Shown here one piece after another: positions 1 through 8,203 of a stretch of 32,182 nucleotides of DNA (its first letter is position 1; every line of letters begins with the position of its first letter). Origin of the DNA: Burkholderia sp. (GTDB lineage: Bacteria > Pseudomonadota > Gammaproteobacteria > Burkholderiales > Burkholderiaceae); NCBI GenBank assembly GCA_030151225.1, contig JASLEG010000130.1, positions 1 through 32,182 on the forward strand, in the 5' to 3' direction. The position numbers and the translations under genes were made by a program. Below the pieces are notes generated by a model. The model searched no databases and was not told the DNA's origin. It saw nothing but the letters and a program-made list of their open reading frames with translations.

Positions 1-3
1 CGG

Positions 4-31
4 TTTTTGGCGCGGCCACGGGTGATAGAAT
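4..31 (+). promoter_or_regulatory. Probable sigma70 promoter of rnr
   Basis: TTTTTG at 4-9 and TAGAAT at 26-31 are separated by 16 bp and point toward rnr, whose start lies about 75 bp downstream. The -10 matches the consensus at 5 of 6 positions and the -35 is weaker. This is a pattern call only. Confidence 0.45.
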
Positions 32-106
32 GGCCCGCAACCTGGCGTCCGATCGTTCGAACCGGACAGGTAAGTCCACGCAACGAGAACAACCATCGAC
101 AAGCCC

Positions 107-2593
107 TTGAGCAAGTATCCGTATCCCATTCCGAGCCGCGAAGAGATTCTCGGCGTGCTGCGCACGAGCGAAGCACCGCTGGTCGCGAACGACATCGCCG
201 AAGCCCTGTCGATCAAGCGCCAGGAACGCGAGGGTTTCTTCCGGCGCGTCGCCGCCATGGAGCGCGACGGCCAGATCCGGCTCGACAAGCACGGGCACTA
301 TCAACTGACCCATCCGTCGAATTTCGTGGCCGGCCGCGTGCAGGGCCATCGCGACGGCTACGGCTTCCTGATCCGCGACGACGCCCAGGACGACCTGTTC
401 CTGCCGAGCGGCGAGATGCAGAAGGTCATGCACAACGATCGCGTGCTCGCGCGCATCGTCGGCTACGACCGGCGCGGGCGCCCCGAAGGACACGTCGTGG
501 AGGTCACCGATCGCGCCAACAAGCGTGTGATCGGCCGCCTGCTCAGCGAGAACGGCGCGCTGATCGTCGCCCCCGAGGACAAGCGCATCGGGCACGACAT
601 CCTGATCACGCAGAACGTCAAGAAGGCCAAGCCCGGCCAGGTGGTGGTGGTCGAGCTGACCGAATTCCCGAGCCGCCACTCGCAGCCGCTCGGCCGCGTG
701 GTCGAGGTGCTCGGCGACATCGACGATCCGGGCATGGAGATCGAGATCGCCGTGCGCAAGTACGGCGTGCCGCACGAGTTCAGCGCGGCCGCCATCTCCG
801 CCTCGGCCGCGCTGCCCGACAAGGTGCGCCCGATCGACCTGCGCTATCGCGTGGACCTGCGCGACGTGCCGCTCGTCACGATCGACGGCGAGGACGCGCG
901 CGACTTCGACGATGCCGTGTACTGCGAGCCGATGAAGGTCGGCCGCGGCGACGGCTACCGCCTGATCGTCGCGATCGCCGACGTGTCGCATTACGTGAAG
1001 CCGGGCGAGGCGCTCGACGTGGACGCGCTCGAGCGCAGCACCTCGGTGTACTTCCCGCGCCGCGTGATCCCGATGCTGCCCGAGAAGCTGTCCAACGGCC
1101 TGTGCTCGCTGAACCCGGCCGTGGATCGCTGCACGCTCGTCTGCGACATGGTGGTGACCGCGCGCGGCGAGGTGAAGGCCTACCAGTTCTATCCGGCCGT
1201 GATCCACTCGGCCGCGCGCCTGACCTACACCGAGGTCGCGGCCGTGCTCGGCAACACCAAGGGCCCGGAAGCCGCGCGTCGCGCCGATCTGCTGCCGTAC
1301 CTGCAGAACCTGTACGGCGTGTTCAAGGCGCTGTTCGCGGCGCGCCAGAAGCGCGGCGCGATCGACTTCGACACCACCGAGACCTACATCGTCTGCAATG
1401 CGCAGGGCAAGATCGAGCAGATCCTGCCGCGTCAGCGCAACGACGCGCACAAGCTGATCGAGGAATGCATGCTGGCCGCGAACGTCTGCGCGGCCGACTT
1501 CATGAAGCGCCACAAGCAGCCGGGCATGTACCGCATCCACGCGGGCCCGACCGCCGAGAAGCTCGAGAACCTGCGCTCGTTCCTGCGCGGCATGGGCCTC
1601 GCGCTCGGTGGCGGCGACACGCCCCACGCGAGCGACTACGCGGCCCTGATGGCGAAGATCCGCGAGCGGCCCGATGCGCAGATGCTGCAGCCGATGCTGC
1701 TGCGCTCGATGCAGCAGGCCGTCTACAGCCCCGACAACATCGGCCACTTCGGCCTCGCCTACGACGCCTACGCGCACTTCACGAGCCCGATCCGCCGCTA
1801 TCCGGATCTGCTCACGCACCGCGCGATCTACGCGATCCTGTCGGGGCAGAAGTACACGCCGAAGACGCCCGACGGCGTGGCGCTGAACACGGCGATCTCG
1901 CCGCGCGCCCGCGCGATGCAGAAGGAGGACGACGCCGCGCACAGCCGCACCCGCAACACCCACAACGCGATCTGGGAAGAGCTCGGCCTGCACTGTTCGG
2001 CCAACGAGCGGCGCGCCGACGAAGCCTCGCGCGACGTCGAGGCCTGGCTCAAGTGCTACTTCATGCGCGACAAGCTCGGCGAGGAATACGGCGGCGTGGT
2101 CAACGGCGTGACGCCGTTCGGCATCTTCGTGCAGCTCGACACGCTGTTCATCGAGGGGCTCGTGCACGTCACGGAACTCGGCTCGGACTACTTCCAGTAC
2201 GACGAGATCAAGAACGAGTTGCGCGGCGAGCGCACCGGCATCCGCTATCGGCTGTCGGATCGCGTGCGCGTGCAGGTCGGCCGCGTCGATCTCGATGCGC
2301 GCAAGATCGATTTTCGTCTGGTGCGCGACACGCCGTTGAAGGCGCCGCGCGGTGGCGCTCCCGTGCAGGGCGGCGGTGAGCGTGGCGCGGCGCGTGTGCG
2401 ACCGATGGCGGGCGTGACCAGCGAGGACGACACGCCGGCGCGCGGCGGCAAGGCGCCCAATGTGCAGGCGCCGGCCGCGAAGGAGTCGCATCCCTCGCGC
2501 ACGGCGTCCCGCAAGAAGGGCGGCCCGGGCGGTCAGGGCGGCCCGGCCACGAAGTCGGCGGCCAAGAAGGCGCGCCCCCGCAAGAAATATTGA
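107..2593 (+). CDS. rnr: Ribonuclease R (3'-5' exoribonuclease)
   Basis: This processive RNase II/RNB-family exonuclease (828 aa) degrades structured RNA in the cytoplasm. An N-terminal winged helix occupies roughly residues 8-70. Cold-shock/OB domains follow, then the RNB core with DGEDARDFDD at 260-269. The catalytic aspartates D260, D266, D268 and D269 have the same spacing as E. coli D272/D278/D280/D281. An S1 domain covers about 655-735, and a Lys/Arg/Gly-rich tail runs from about 750 to the end. Such tails help bind duplex RNA in known RNase R proteins. The start is a TTG: the family-typical MSKYPYPIPS begins there and no in-frame ATG precedes the conserved domain. No clear Shine-Dalgarno sequence is seen. 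rlmB follows on the same strand after 156 bp, the same order as in E. coli (rnr-rlmB). Confidence 0.96.
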   Translation: MSKYPYPIPSREEILGVLRTSEAPLVANDIAEALSIKRQEREGFFRRVAAMERDGQIRLDKHGHYQLTHPSNFVAGRVQGHRDGYGFLIRDDAQDDLFLPSGEMQKVMHNDRVLARIVGYDRRGRPEGHVVEVTDRANKRVIGRLLSENGALIVAPEDKRIGHDILITQNVKKAKPGQVVVVELTEFPSRHSQPLGRVVEVLGDIDDPGMEIEIAVRKYGVPHEFSAAAISASAALPDKVRPIDLRYRVDLRDVPLVTIDGEDARDFDDAVYCEPMKVGRGDGYRLIVAIADVSHYVKPGEALDVDALERSTSVYFPRRVIPMLPEKLSNGLCSLNPAVDRCTLVCDMVVTARGEVKAYQFYPAVIHSAARLTYTEVAAVLGNTKGPEAARRADLLPYLQNLYGVFKALFAARQKRGAIDFDTTETYIVCNAQGKIEQILPRQRNDAHKLIEECMLAANVCAADFMKRHKQPGMYRIHAGPTAEKLENLRSFLRGMGLALGGGDTPHASDYAALMAKIRERPDAQMLQPMLLRSMQQAVYSPDNIGHFGLAYDAYAHFTSPIRRYPDLLTHRAIYAILSGQKYTPKTPDGVALNTAISPRARAMQKEDDAAHSRTRNTHNAIWEELGLHCSANERRADEASRDVEAWLKCYFMRDKLGEEYGGVVNGVTPFGIFVQLDTLFIEGLVHVTELGSDYFQYDEIKNELRGERTGIRYRLSDRVRVQVGRVDLDARKIDFRLVRDTPLKAPRGGAPVQGGGERGAARVRPMAGVTSEDDTPARGGKAPNVQAPAAKESHPSRTASRKKGGPGGQGGPATKSAAKKARPRKKY

Positions 2594-2600
2594 GGCCGCG

Positions 2601-2622
2601 GCCGGCGCAGCGATGCGCCGGC
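2601..2622 (+). terminator. GC hairpin after rnr, no U-tract
   Basis: GCCGGCGCA (2601-2609) pairs perfectly with TGCGCCGGC (2614-2622) around a GCGA loop, 8 bp after the rnr stop. No T-run follows, so it may protect the mRNA 3' end or act as a weak or Rho-assisted terminator. Confidence 0.4.
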
Positions 2623-2749
2623 CCGCGCGCTCGATGCATTTGAACGCCGCGTTGTCAGGCCGCGAGGCCCGCCACGCGGCGCTTTCCGTTTCGCCATTCC
2701 CGCGCGGGCGCACGAGGCTCCGCGCGATCAGATCAAGGTTGGTCCAGTC

Positions 2750-3502
2750 ATGTCACGTTTGAAGGTTCTCTACGGGTTTCACGCCGTCACCGCGCGCCTG
2801 CGCCACGACGCCTCGACGGTTGCCGAGGTGCTGTACGACCAGACGCGGCGCGATCGCCGCATGACCGACTTCCTCGCCACCGCCAAGGAAGCCGGCGTGC
2901 GCCTGATCGCGGCCGACGAGACGCGGCTCTGGGGCCTCGCGCACACCGAGCGCCACCAGGGCGTGGTGGCGCGCGTCGAGGATCTGCCGCTCGCGCAGAA
3001 CCTGGCCGAGCTGCTCGACGGCATCCAGGGCCCGGCGCTGCTGCTGGTGCTCGACGGCGTGACCGACCCGCACAATCTCGGCGCCTGCCTGCGGGTGGCC
3101 GATGCGGCCGGCGCGCACGCGATCATCGCCCCGCGCGACCGCGCGGTGGGCCTGAACGCGACCGCCGCGAAGGTGGCGAGCGGCGCGGCCGACACGGTGC
3201 CGTATATCACGGTGACCAACCTCGCGCGCGCGCTGCGCGAGCTCAAGGACGCCGGCGTGTGGGTGATCGGCACGGCCGACGATGCGCAGGCGAGCCTCTA
3301 CGAGACCAAGCTCGAAGGCCCGGTCGCGCTGGTGATGGGCGCCGAGGGCGAGGGCATGCGCCGCCTCACGCGCGACACCTGCGACGACGTGATGAACATC
3401 CCGATGGCCGGCAGCGTCGAGAGCCTGAACGTGTCGGTGGCGAGCGGCGTGTGCCTGTACGAGGCGGTGCGCCAGCGGCGCGTGGCCGCCGCGGCGAAGT
3501 AG
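2750..3502 (+). CDS. rlmB: 23S rRNA (guanosine-2251-2'-O)-methyltransferase RlmB
   Basis: This SPOUT-class enzyme (250 aa) uses S-adenosylmethionine to 2'-O-methylate G2251 in the peptidyl-transferase P-loop of 23S rRNA. The N-terminal SpoU substrate-binding domain covers about residues 3-80 (YGFHAVTARL near the start). The catalytic knotted domain carries the three SpoU motifs: DGVTDPHNLGACLR near 102-115, VMGAEGEGMRRL near 198-209, and IPMAGSVESLNVSVA near 222-236. Length is normal for the family. The ATG at 2750 is the only sensible start, with a weak upstream GGTTGG. The lipoprotein amidase starts 4 bp after this stop, so the two are probably co-transcribed. Confidence 0.95.
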   Translation: MSRLKVLYGFHAVTARLRHDASTVAEVLYDQTRRDRRMTDFLATAKEAGVRLIAADETRLWGLAHTERHQGVVARVEDLPLAQNLAELLDGIQGPALLLVLDGVTDPHNLGACLRVADAAGAHAIIAPRDRAVGLNATAAKVASGAADTVPYITVTNLARALRELKDAGVWVIGTADDAQASLYETKLEGPVALVMGAEGEGMRRLTRDTCDDVMNIPMAGSVESLNVSVASGVCLYEAVRQRRVAAAAK

Positions 3503-3506
3503 GCCG

Positions 3507-4421
3507 ATGGCGTTCGTTCGTCGCGCGTGCGTGGCCGCCTCGGCCGCCGCGCTCGCGCTGCTCGCCGCCTGTGCCTCGCCCACGCTGGTGGATCGTGGCA
3601 GCTACGTGGCCGACACGAGCCACCCGGCGAAGGGCGCCGATTCGCGGGTGCGCTTCCTCGTCATGCACTACACCGAGTCGGACGACGCGCGCGCGCTGTT
3701 CGTGCTGACCCACGACGAGGTCAGCGCGCACTACCTGGTGCCGAGCCATCCGCCGCGCCGCAACGGCGAGCCGGTGGTGCTGCAGCTGGTGCCGGAAAGC
3801 GAACGCGCATGGCATGCGGGCGTCAGCGACTGGCAGGGCACCACCGAGCTGAATGCAGCGTCGATCGGCATCGAGATCGTCAACGCCGGGCCGCTCGACG
3901 CACCCGCCGACCGCACCTGGCAGCCGTATGCGCCCGACCAGGTCGAGGCCGTGGTGAAGCTCGCGAAGGACATCGTCACGCGCTATCGGATCCCGCCCAC
4001 GCGGGTGGTGGCCCACAGCGACATCGCTCCGCAGCGCAAGATCGATCCGGGGCCCGCCTTCCCGTGGCTCACGCTGTATCGCGCCGGCATCGGTGCGTGG
4101 CCCGACGCTGCCACCGTGGCCGCGCGGCTCGCGGGCCGGGCGCCGGGCGATCCGGCCGACGTACGCGGCCTGCAGCTGAAGCTCGCGCACTACGGCTACG
4201 ACGTGGCCACCGACGGCGTGCTCGACGCGCGCACGCGGCGCGTGTTCGCGGCCTTCCAGATGCACTTCCGGGCCGCCGACTACTCGGGCAATCCGGACGC
4301 GCAGACCGATGCGATCGCTCAGGCGCTGCTCGACAAGTACTTCCCCGCGATCGCGGCGCAGACCGCGCAAACGGCACCGCCGGCCGCGAAAATCGACGCT
4401 GCGCCGATCGACCTCCGGTAA
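3507..4421 (+). CDS. Lipoprotein N-acetylmuramoyl-L-alanine amidase (AmiD-like)
   Basis: This 304-aa zinc amidase should cleave the MurNAc-L-Ala bond in muropeptides or peptidoglycan at the outer membrane. A lipoprotein signal ends in lipobox LAAC at 19-22. Cys22 is the predicted lipidated residue, and Ala at +2 is compatible with outer-membrane sorting. An Amidase_2 domain spans about 45-190. Zinc ligands H54, H170 and D180, with E123 and K178 as likely catalytic residues, match the H50/H151/D161 spacing of E. coli AmiD. A peptidoglycan_binding_1 domain lies at about 218-278. The tail is Ala/Pro/Gln-rich. The gene sits 4 bp behind rlmB and 38 bp ahead of rpiA. Calling it AmiD rather than another AmpD-class enzyme rests on the lipobox plus the C-terminal binding domain. 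Confidence 0.88.
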   Translation: MAFVRRACVAASAAALALLAACASPTLVDRGSYVADTSHPAKGADSRVRFLVMHYTESDDARALFVLTHDEVSAHYLVPSHPPRRNGEPVVLQLVPESERAWHAGVSDWQGTTELNAASIGIEIVNAGPLDAPADRTWQPYAPDQVEAVVKLAKDIVTRYRIPPTRVVAHSDIAPQRKIDPGPAFPWLTLYRAGIGAWPDAATVAARLAGRAPGDPADVRGLQLKLAHYGYDVATDGVLDARTRRVFAAFQMHFRAADYSGNPDAQTDAIAQALLDKYFPAIAAQTAQTAPPAAKIDAAPIDLR

Positions 4422-4459
4422 ACTCCCGGGTTTTCGCCATCAGCGCATTGCTTCCCACC

Positions 4460-5155
4460 ATGACTCAAGACGAACTCAAACGCCTCGTCGGCCAGGCCGC
4501 CGCCGACTACGTGCTGCAAACCGTGCCCGAGGGCTCGGTGATCGGCGTCGGCACCGGCTCCACCGCGAACTGCTTCATCGACGCGCTGGCCGCGATCAAG
4601 GGCCGCTATCGCGGCGCGGTGTCGAGTTCGATCGCCACCACCCGGCGCCTCGAATCGCACGGCATCCGTGTGTTCGATCTGAACGAGATCGACGGCCTGC
4701 AGGTGTACGTCGACGGCGCCGACGAGATCGACGCGAGCGGCGCGATGATCAAGGGCGGGGGCGGCGCGCTCACGCGCGAGAAGATCGTGGCGTCGGTGTC
4801 GGGCACCTTCGTGTGCATCGCCGACGCCAGCAAGCGCGTGGCCACGCTCGGCGGCTTCCCGCTGCCCGTGGAAGTCGTGCCGATGGCGCGCACCGCGATC
4901 GGCCGGCAGCTCACCGCGCTCGGCGGCGTGCCGGTGCTGCGCGTGACGAAGGACGGCTCGCCTTACCTGACCGACAACGGCAACGAGATCCTCGACGTGA
5001 AGGGGCTGTCGATCACCGACCCGCGCGCGCTCGAAGCCACCGTGAACGGCTGGCCCGGCGTGGTGACGGTGGGCCTGTTCGCGCAACGCGGTGCGGACCT
5101 CTGCCTGCTGGGCGGAGAAAACGGTGTCGAATCGATCGATTATCGAACGCTTTAA
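4460..5155 (+). CDS. rpiA: Ribose-5-phosphate isomerase A
   Basis: RpiA (231 aa) interconverts ribose-5-phosphate and ribulose-5-phosphate in the non-oxidative pentose phosphate pathway. The phosphate-binding GVGTGSTA lies at 29-36 and DGADEID at 85-91. Catalytic-site residues D85, D88, K98 and E107 correspond to E. coli D81/D84/K94/E103 with a constant offset. The ATG at 4460 gives the family's normal N-terminus, although no good Shine-Dalgarno sequence precedes it. The gene is 38 bp downstream of the amidase and ends about 95 bp before a strong intrinsic terminator, so it closes the rlmB-amidase-rpiA transcription unit. Confidence 0.96.
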   Translation: MTQDELKRLVGQAAADYVLQTVPEGSVIGVGTGSTANCFIDALAAIKGRYRGAVSSSIATTRRLESHGIRVFDLNEIDGLQVYVDGADEIDASGAMIKGGGGALTREKIVASVSGTFVCIADASKRVATLGGFPLPVEVVPMARTAIGRQLTALGGVPVLRVTKDGSPYLTDNGNEILDVKGLSITDPRALEATVNGWPGVVTVGLFAQRGADLCLLGGENGVESIDYRTL

Positions 5156-5250
5156 ATAGGGATTTAATTCATAAAAACGGTTCGCGATCCAAAAAAACCA
5201 CGAATCGTGAAGCCTTCGACAGACGCAAACGTTTTGCCATCCTGACCAGT

Positions 5251-5290
5251 TGCCCGACCGCCTTTTATCAGGCCTGTCGGGCATTTTTTT
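5251..5290 (+). terminator. Rho-independent terminator after rpiA
   Basis: TGCCCGAC (5251-5258) pairs with GTCGGGCA (5276-5283) around a 17-nt loop. Seven T residues follow at 5284-5290. The hairpin and T-run end the rpiA transcript. Confidence 0.85.
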
Positions 5291-5317
5291 GCTATAGGAT
5301 GTCTAATCGAAATCGTA

Positions 5318-5343
5318 AGAGGGATTACCCTCTCAGGTTTTTT
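5318..5343 (+). terminator. Second hairpin plus T-run downstream of rpiA
   Basis: AGAGGG (5318-5323), an ATTA loop and CCCTCT (5328-5333) form a 6-bp hairpin. Four bases later there are six T residues (5338-5343). It could back up the rpiA terminator or attenuate a transcript starting near the TATAGG at 5294-5299. Confidence 0.45.
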
Positions 5344-5519
5344 CCAGATAGCGCTGCGGTGCCGAACTCAGCAACGTATCGAACATAAGAACAATGGATT
5401 CGCTCCCGCGATTTCCAGGCGAGAGACACAACAAGCATCGAGAGAGCAGTAAAAGGGGCCAGGCCGGGACTGCGTAGGCAGCACGCCAACACAGAGTCGT
5501 CGTAACGGGGAGGTCTCGT
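5344..5519 (+). other. Intergenic leader before the GntR-type regulator
   Basis: The rpiA-regulator gap is 364 bp and less GC-rich than its surroundings. Past the two terminators I see no convincing -35/-10 pair and no clear TNGTNNNACNA-type GntR operator. The only firm signal is the ribosome binding site GGGGAGG at 5507-5513. Confidence 0.4.
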
Positions 5520-6233
5520 ATGGAACAAACCAAAGAAAAAGACAGGTCGCTCGTCAGCAAGGTCATGGATGGCCTGGTGGCGGGCATCGTGGAAGACAAG
5601 TACGGCGGCATCCTGCCGCCGCAGGACGTGCTGTCGAGAGATTTCGACGTCAGTCGCACGGTCATGCGCGAGGCGCTCTCGATGCTGCTCGCGCGCGACA
5701 TGCTCGACGTGCGCCCGAAGGTGGGCACGCGCGTGCGACCGATGCGCGACTGGCGCATGATCGACGAGGACGTCGTGAACTGGCGCTTCCGCGCCAAGCC
5801 CGATCCGCAGTTCATGCGCGACGTGCTCGAATTCCGCATGCTGATCGAACCGCGCGCCGCCGGGCAGGCTGCCGAGCGCGCGAATGCGGCCGAGATCGCC
5901 GGCATCCGCGAGGCGTTCGACGCGTTCCGCTCGCTGCAGGCCGGCGAGGCCGGCTACGACGAGGCGGACGAGCGCCTGCATGCGCGCATCGTGCAGGCGA
6001 GCGGCAATCAGTTCTTCCAGCAGATGAGCGCGATCATTTGCGGCGCGCTGCGCCTCGTGCGCGAGCAGACCGCCTCGCGCGAGAACGTGCACGATCGCCT
6101 GGTGGATCTGCACGGCCGCGTGGTCGGCGCGATCGAGCGGCGCGATGCGCGTGCGGCGGAGGCCGCCGCACGCGAGCTGATCGACATGACCGACGACGCG
6201 AACGCGCCGCTCGAGATCCGCGCGGCGGGCTGA
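5520..6233 (+). CDS. FadR-subfamily GntR transcriptional regulator (DgoR-like)
   Basis: This 237-aa DNA-binding regulator has an N-terminal winged helix (about 8-75, recognition region SRDFDVSRTVMREALS near 39-54) and a C-terminal all-helical FCD ligand-binding domain (about 98-223). The FCD carries conserved histidines (H154, H198) that bind metal in relatives. The W/D-rich linker (DWRMIDEDVVNWRF, 77-90) resembles E. coli DgoR, the galactonate repressor, so a sugar-acid or carboxylate ligand is likely; this is inference. A strong GGGGAGG lies 6 bp before the ATG. The same-strand neighbour 131 bp downstream is a sugar-type oxidoreductase, a plausible target, although a long hairpin separates the two. 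No dgo or uxu enzymes are present. Confidence 0.88.
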   Translation: MEQTKEKDRSLVSKVMDGLVAGIVEDKYGGILPPQDVLSRDFDVSRTVMREALSMLLARDMLDVRPKVGTRVRPMRDWRMIDEDVVNWRFRAKPDPQFMRDVLEFRMLIEPRAAGQAAERANAAEIAGIREAFDAFRSLQAGEAGYDEADERLHARIVQASGNQFFQQMSAIICGALRLVREQTASRENVHDRLVDLHGRVVGAIERRDARAAEAAARELIDMTDDANAPLEIRAAG

Positions 6234-6290
6234 CGCCGAAGCGACATCGGGCGACCGGGGCACGACCGGCTTCGACGCGGCAGCGCACAT

Positions 6291-6325
6291 CGGCGGCGGA
6301 CCGTTATCATGACGGTCCGCCGCCG
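6291..6325 (+). other. 14-bp perfect hairpin between regulator and oxidoreductase
   Basis: CGGCGGCGGACCGT (6291-6304) pairs without mismatch with ACGGTCCGCCGCCG (6312-6325) around the 7-nt loop TATCATG. No T-run follows on either strand. It lies 57 bp after the regulator stop and 39 bp before the oxidoreductase start. It could end or protect the regulator mRNA, or structure the leader of the next gene. Confidence 0.6.
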
Positions 6326-6364
6326 GTCGTTCCGGTGTTGATTTCCCGTCGAATCCCGATCCCG

Positions 6365-7381
6365 ATGAACGTTCCTTCCTCCTCGCCGATCCGTTTCGGC
6401 ATCGTCGGCGCGGGCGCGATCGCGCGCCGCTTCGCCCAGTCGCTGCAGCACGTGGCCGATGCCAGGCTCGCGCAGGTGTGGGCGCGCCGGCCCGAAGCCG
6501 CCGCGGCCTTCTGCGCCGACTTGGGCGGCACCCCCGCCGCCAGCTTCGCGGCGCTCTGCGCGTCGGACGTCGACGCGATCTACATCGCCACGCTCAACGA
6601 CAGCCATGCCCGCTATGCCTGCGCCGCGCTCGCGGCCGGCAAGGCCGTGCTGTGCGAGAAACCGGCCACCGTGAACCTGCGCGAACTCGACGCCGTGCTG
6701 GCCGCGGCCCGCTCGTCTAACCGGCTTTTCATGGAGGCGATGAAGCCGCCGTTCTATCCGCTGTACCGGCGCCTGCGCGAGCACCTGGCCGCCGATCCGC
6801 TCGGCCCGATCCGGCTGGTGCGCGCGGGCGGTTCGTTTTCCACGGTGCCGCCCGGGCACACGAGTTTCGACTTCGACACCGCGGGCGGCGCGCTGCTCGA
6901 CATCGGCATCTACGAGATGTTCCTGGCGGTGGACTGGCTCGGCGCGCCGCTCGACGTGCAGACGCTGGGCCGCGTCGGCGCGAGCGGCGTGGACGTGTTC
7001 GCGAGCGTGAACAGTCGCCACGAGCACGGCATCGCGCAGCTGTTCTGCGGGCTCGACACGATGGGGCGCGGCGACGCGCTGCTCGGTGCCGAGGGCGGCA
7101 CCGTGACGATTCACGAGAACTGGTGGAATCCGGCGAAGGCGACGATCCGCTACACGGACGGCCGGGTGGTCGAGCTCGACGAGCCGTTTTCGGGCGGCGG
7201 CCTCAACTACGAGACCGAGCACTTCTGCGCGTTGCTGCGCGAAGGGCGTACCGAAAGCCCGGTGATGACGCATGCGATCTCGCGCGGCATGATCGCGATG
7301 ACCGATGCGGCGCGCGCGGCGCTGGGCGTGAGATTTGCAGCGGATGCGGCCGAAGCCGACGCTGCCGGCACCGCGCCCTGA
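6365..7381 (+). CDS. Gfo/Idh/MocA-family NAD(P)-dependent oxidoreductase
   Basis: This 338-aa dehydrogenase has a Rossmann nucleotide-binding motif, GIVGAGAIARR (12-22). The family's CEKP signature follows (97-100, catalytic Lys99). The C-terminal domain carries GGALLDIGIYEM (174-185), typical of the D-xylose / trans-dihydrodiol dehydrogenase branch. It probably oxidises or reduces a sugar, inositol or sugar acid; the exact substrate cannot be read from the sequence. The ATG at 6365 fits the family N-terminus. The reading frame is open further upstream, but that part has no homology features, and no Shine-Dalgarno is obvious at either position. The adjacent GntR-type regulator may control it. 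The stop lies only 13 bp from the convergent amino acid permease stop, with no clear terminator between. Confidence 0.85.
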   Translation: MNVPSSSPIRFGIVGAGAIARRFAQSLQHVADARLAQVWARRPEAAAAFCADLGGTPAASFAALCASDVDAIYIATLNDSHARYACAALAAGKAVLCEKPATVNLRELDAVLAAARSSNRLFMEAMKPPFYPLYRRLREHLAADPLGPIRLVRAGGSFSTVPPGHTSFDFDTAGGALLDIGIYEMFLAVDWLGAPLDVQTLGRVGASGVDVFASVNSRHEHGIAQLFCGLDTMGRGDALLGAEGGTVTIHENWWNPAKATIRYTDGRVVELDEPFSGGGLNYETEHFCALLREGRTESPVMTHAISRGMIAMTDAARAALGVRFAADAAEADAAGTAP

Positions 7382-7394
7382 CGACGGACGACGC

Positions 7395-8054
7395 TCAATG
7401 CCGGCCGGGCAGGGCCAGCCGGCGTTCCCACCAGCGCTGCACCCATTCGAGGAGCTGGCACAGCACCCAGTACACGGCCGCGGCGGCCAGGTACAGCGGC
7501 AGCGGCTGATAGGTCGAGGCGATGATTTCCTGCGCGCTGCGCAGCAGCTCGGTCACGGTGATCACCGACACCAGCGAGGTGTCCTTGAGCAGGCTGATCA
7601 GGCTGTTCGACAGGCTCGGCACGGCGATCCGCAGCGCCTGCGGGCCGATCACGTAGCGCAGCGTCTGCCCCCACGACAGCCCGAGGCTGTAGGAGGCGAG
7701 CCACTGGCCGTTCTCGATGCCGTTGATCGCGCCGCGCATGCTTTCGGACATGTAGGCCGCCACGTTGGCCGACAGCGCGATCACGCCGGCCGGCGTCGGG
7801 TCGAGCGAGATGCCGAAGCTCGGCAGCCCGTAGTAGATCACGAAGATCTGCACCAGCAGCGGCGTGCCGCGCATCACGCTCACATAGACGCGCGCGAGCG
7901 CGTTCAGCACGCGGCTCTGCGCGATGCCCATCAACGCGAGCACCACGGCCGCGATCAGGCCGAACACCATCGACAGGACGGCGAACTTGACGGTCAGCAC
8001 CGCGCCCTGTGCGAGCACGGGCATGGAATCGACGAGCAGGGAGGTAATCGACAT
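7395..8054 (-). CDS. Polar amino acid ABC transporter permease (TcyB/YecS-type)
   Basis: This 219-aa inner-membrane permease belongs to the HisM/TcyB family. It has about five transmembrane segments. An EAA-type loop for ATPase contact lies near residues 121-140 (LGLSWGQTLRYVIGPQALR). The SVMRGTPLLVQIFVIYYGLP segment near 59-78 is a family hallmark. It is downstream of the periplasmic binding protein, 149 bp away with a strong hairpin between them. No ATP-binding subunit follows: the next gene is convergent, so the ATPase must be encoded elsewhere or shared. Cystine or another polar amino acid is the likely substrate, by family only. Confidence 0.9.
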   Translation of the reverse strand: MSITSLLVDSMPVLAQGAVLTVKFAVLSMVFGLIAAVVLALMGIAQSRVLNALARVYVSVMRGTPLLVQIFVIYYGLPSFGISLDPTPAGVIALSANVAAYMSESMRGAINGIENGQWLASYSLGLSWGQTLRYVIGPQALRIAVPSLSNSLISLLKDTSLVSVITVTELLRSAQEIIASTYQPLPLYLAAAAVYWVLCQLLEWVQRWWERRLALPGRH

Positions 8055-8152
8055 GGCGGAGAAACGTGGGAGGCGTGAGAGGCGATGAGGCGTGGACGCC
8101 GGCGCACCCGGTAGCGGAACAAGGCGCCATCATAAACCGGACGGAATCAATG

Positions 8153-8186
8153 CGAAGGGCGGCATCGTCACCGATGCCGCCCTTCG
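8153..8186 (-). other. Intercistronic 15-bp hairpin between binding protein and permease
   Basis: CGAAGGGCGGCATCG (8153-8167) pairs perfectly with CGATGCCGCCCTTCG (8172-8186) around a 4-nt loop. It starts 17 bp after the binding-protein stop. No T-run follows in the minus direction. In other binding-protein-dependent operons (for example malE-malF), such hairpins stabilise the upstream message and give excess binding protein over permease. That role is inferred here. Confidence 0.65.
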
Positions 8187-8203
8187 TCGTGCCGCGCGCC
8201 GAC

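Noticed and set aside
7..2379. A 790-codon open frame overlapping rnr in another frame
   Set aside because: It is Arg/Ala-dominated low-complexity sequence, the usual by-product of high-GC codon bias. The rnr frame has complete family motifs.
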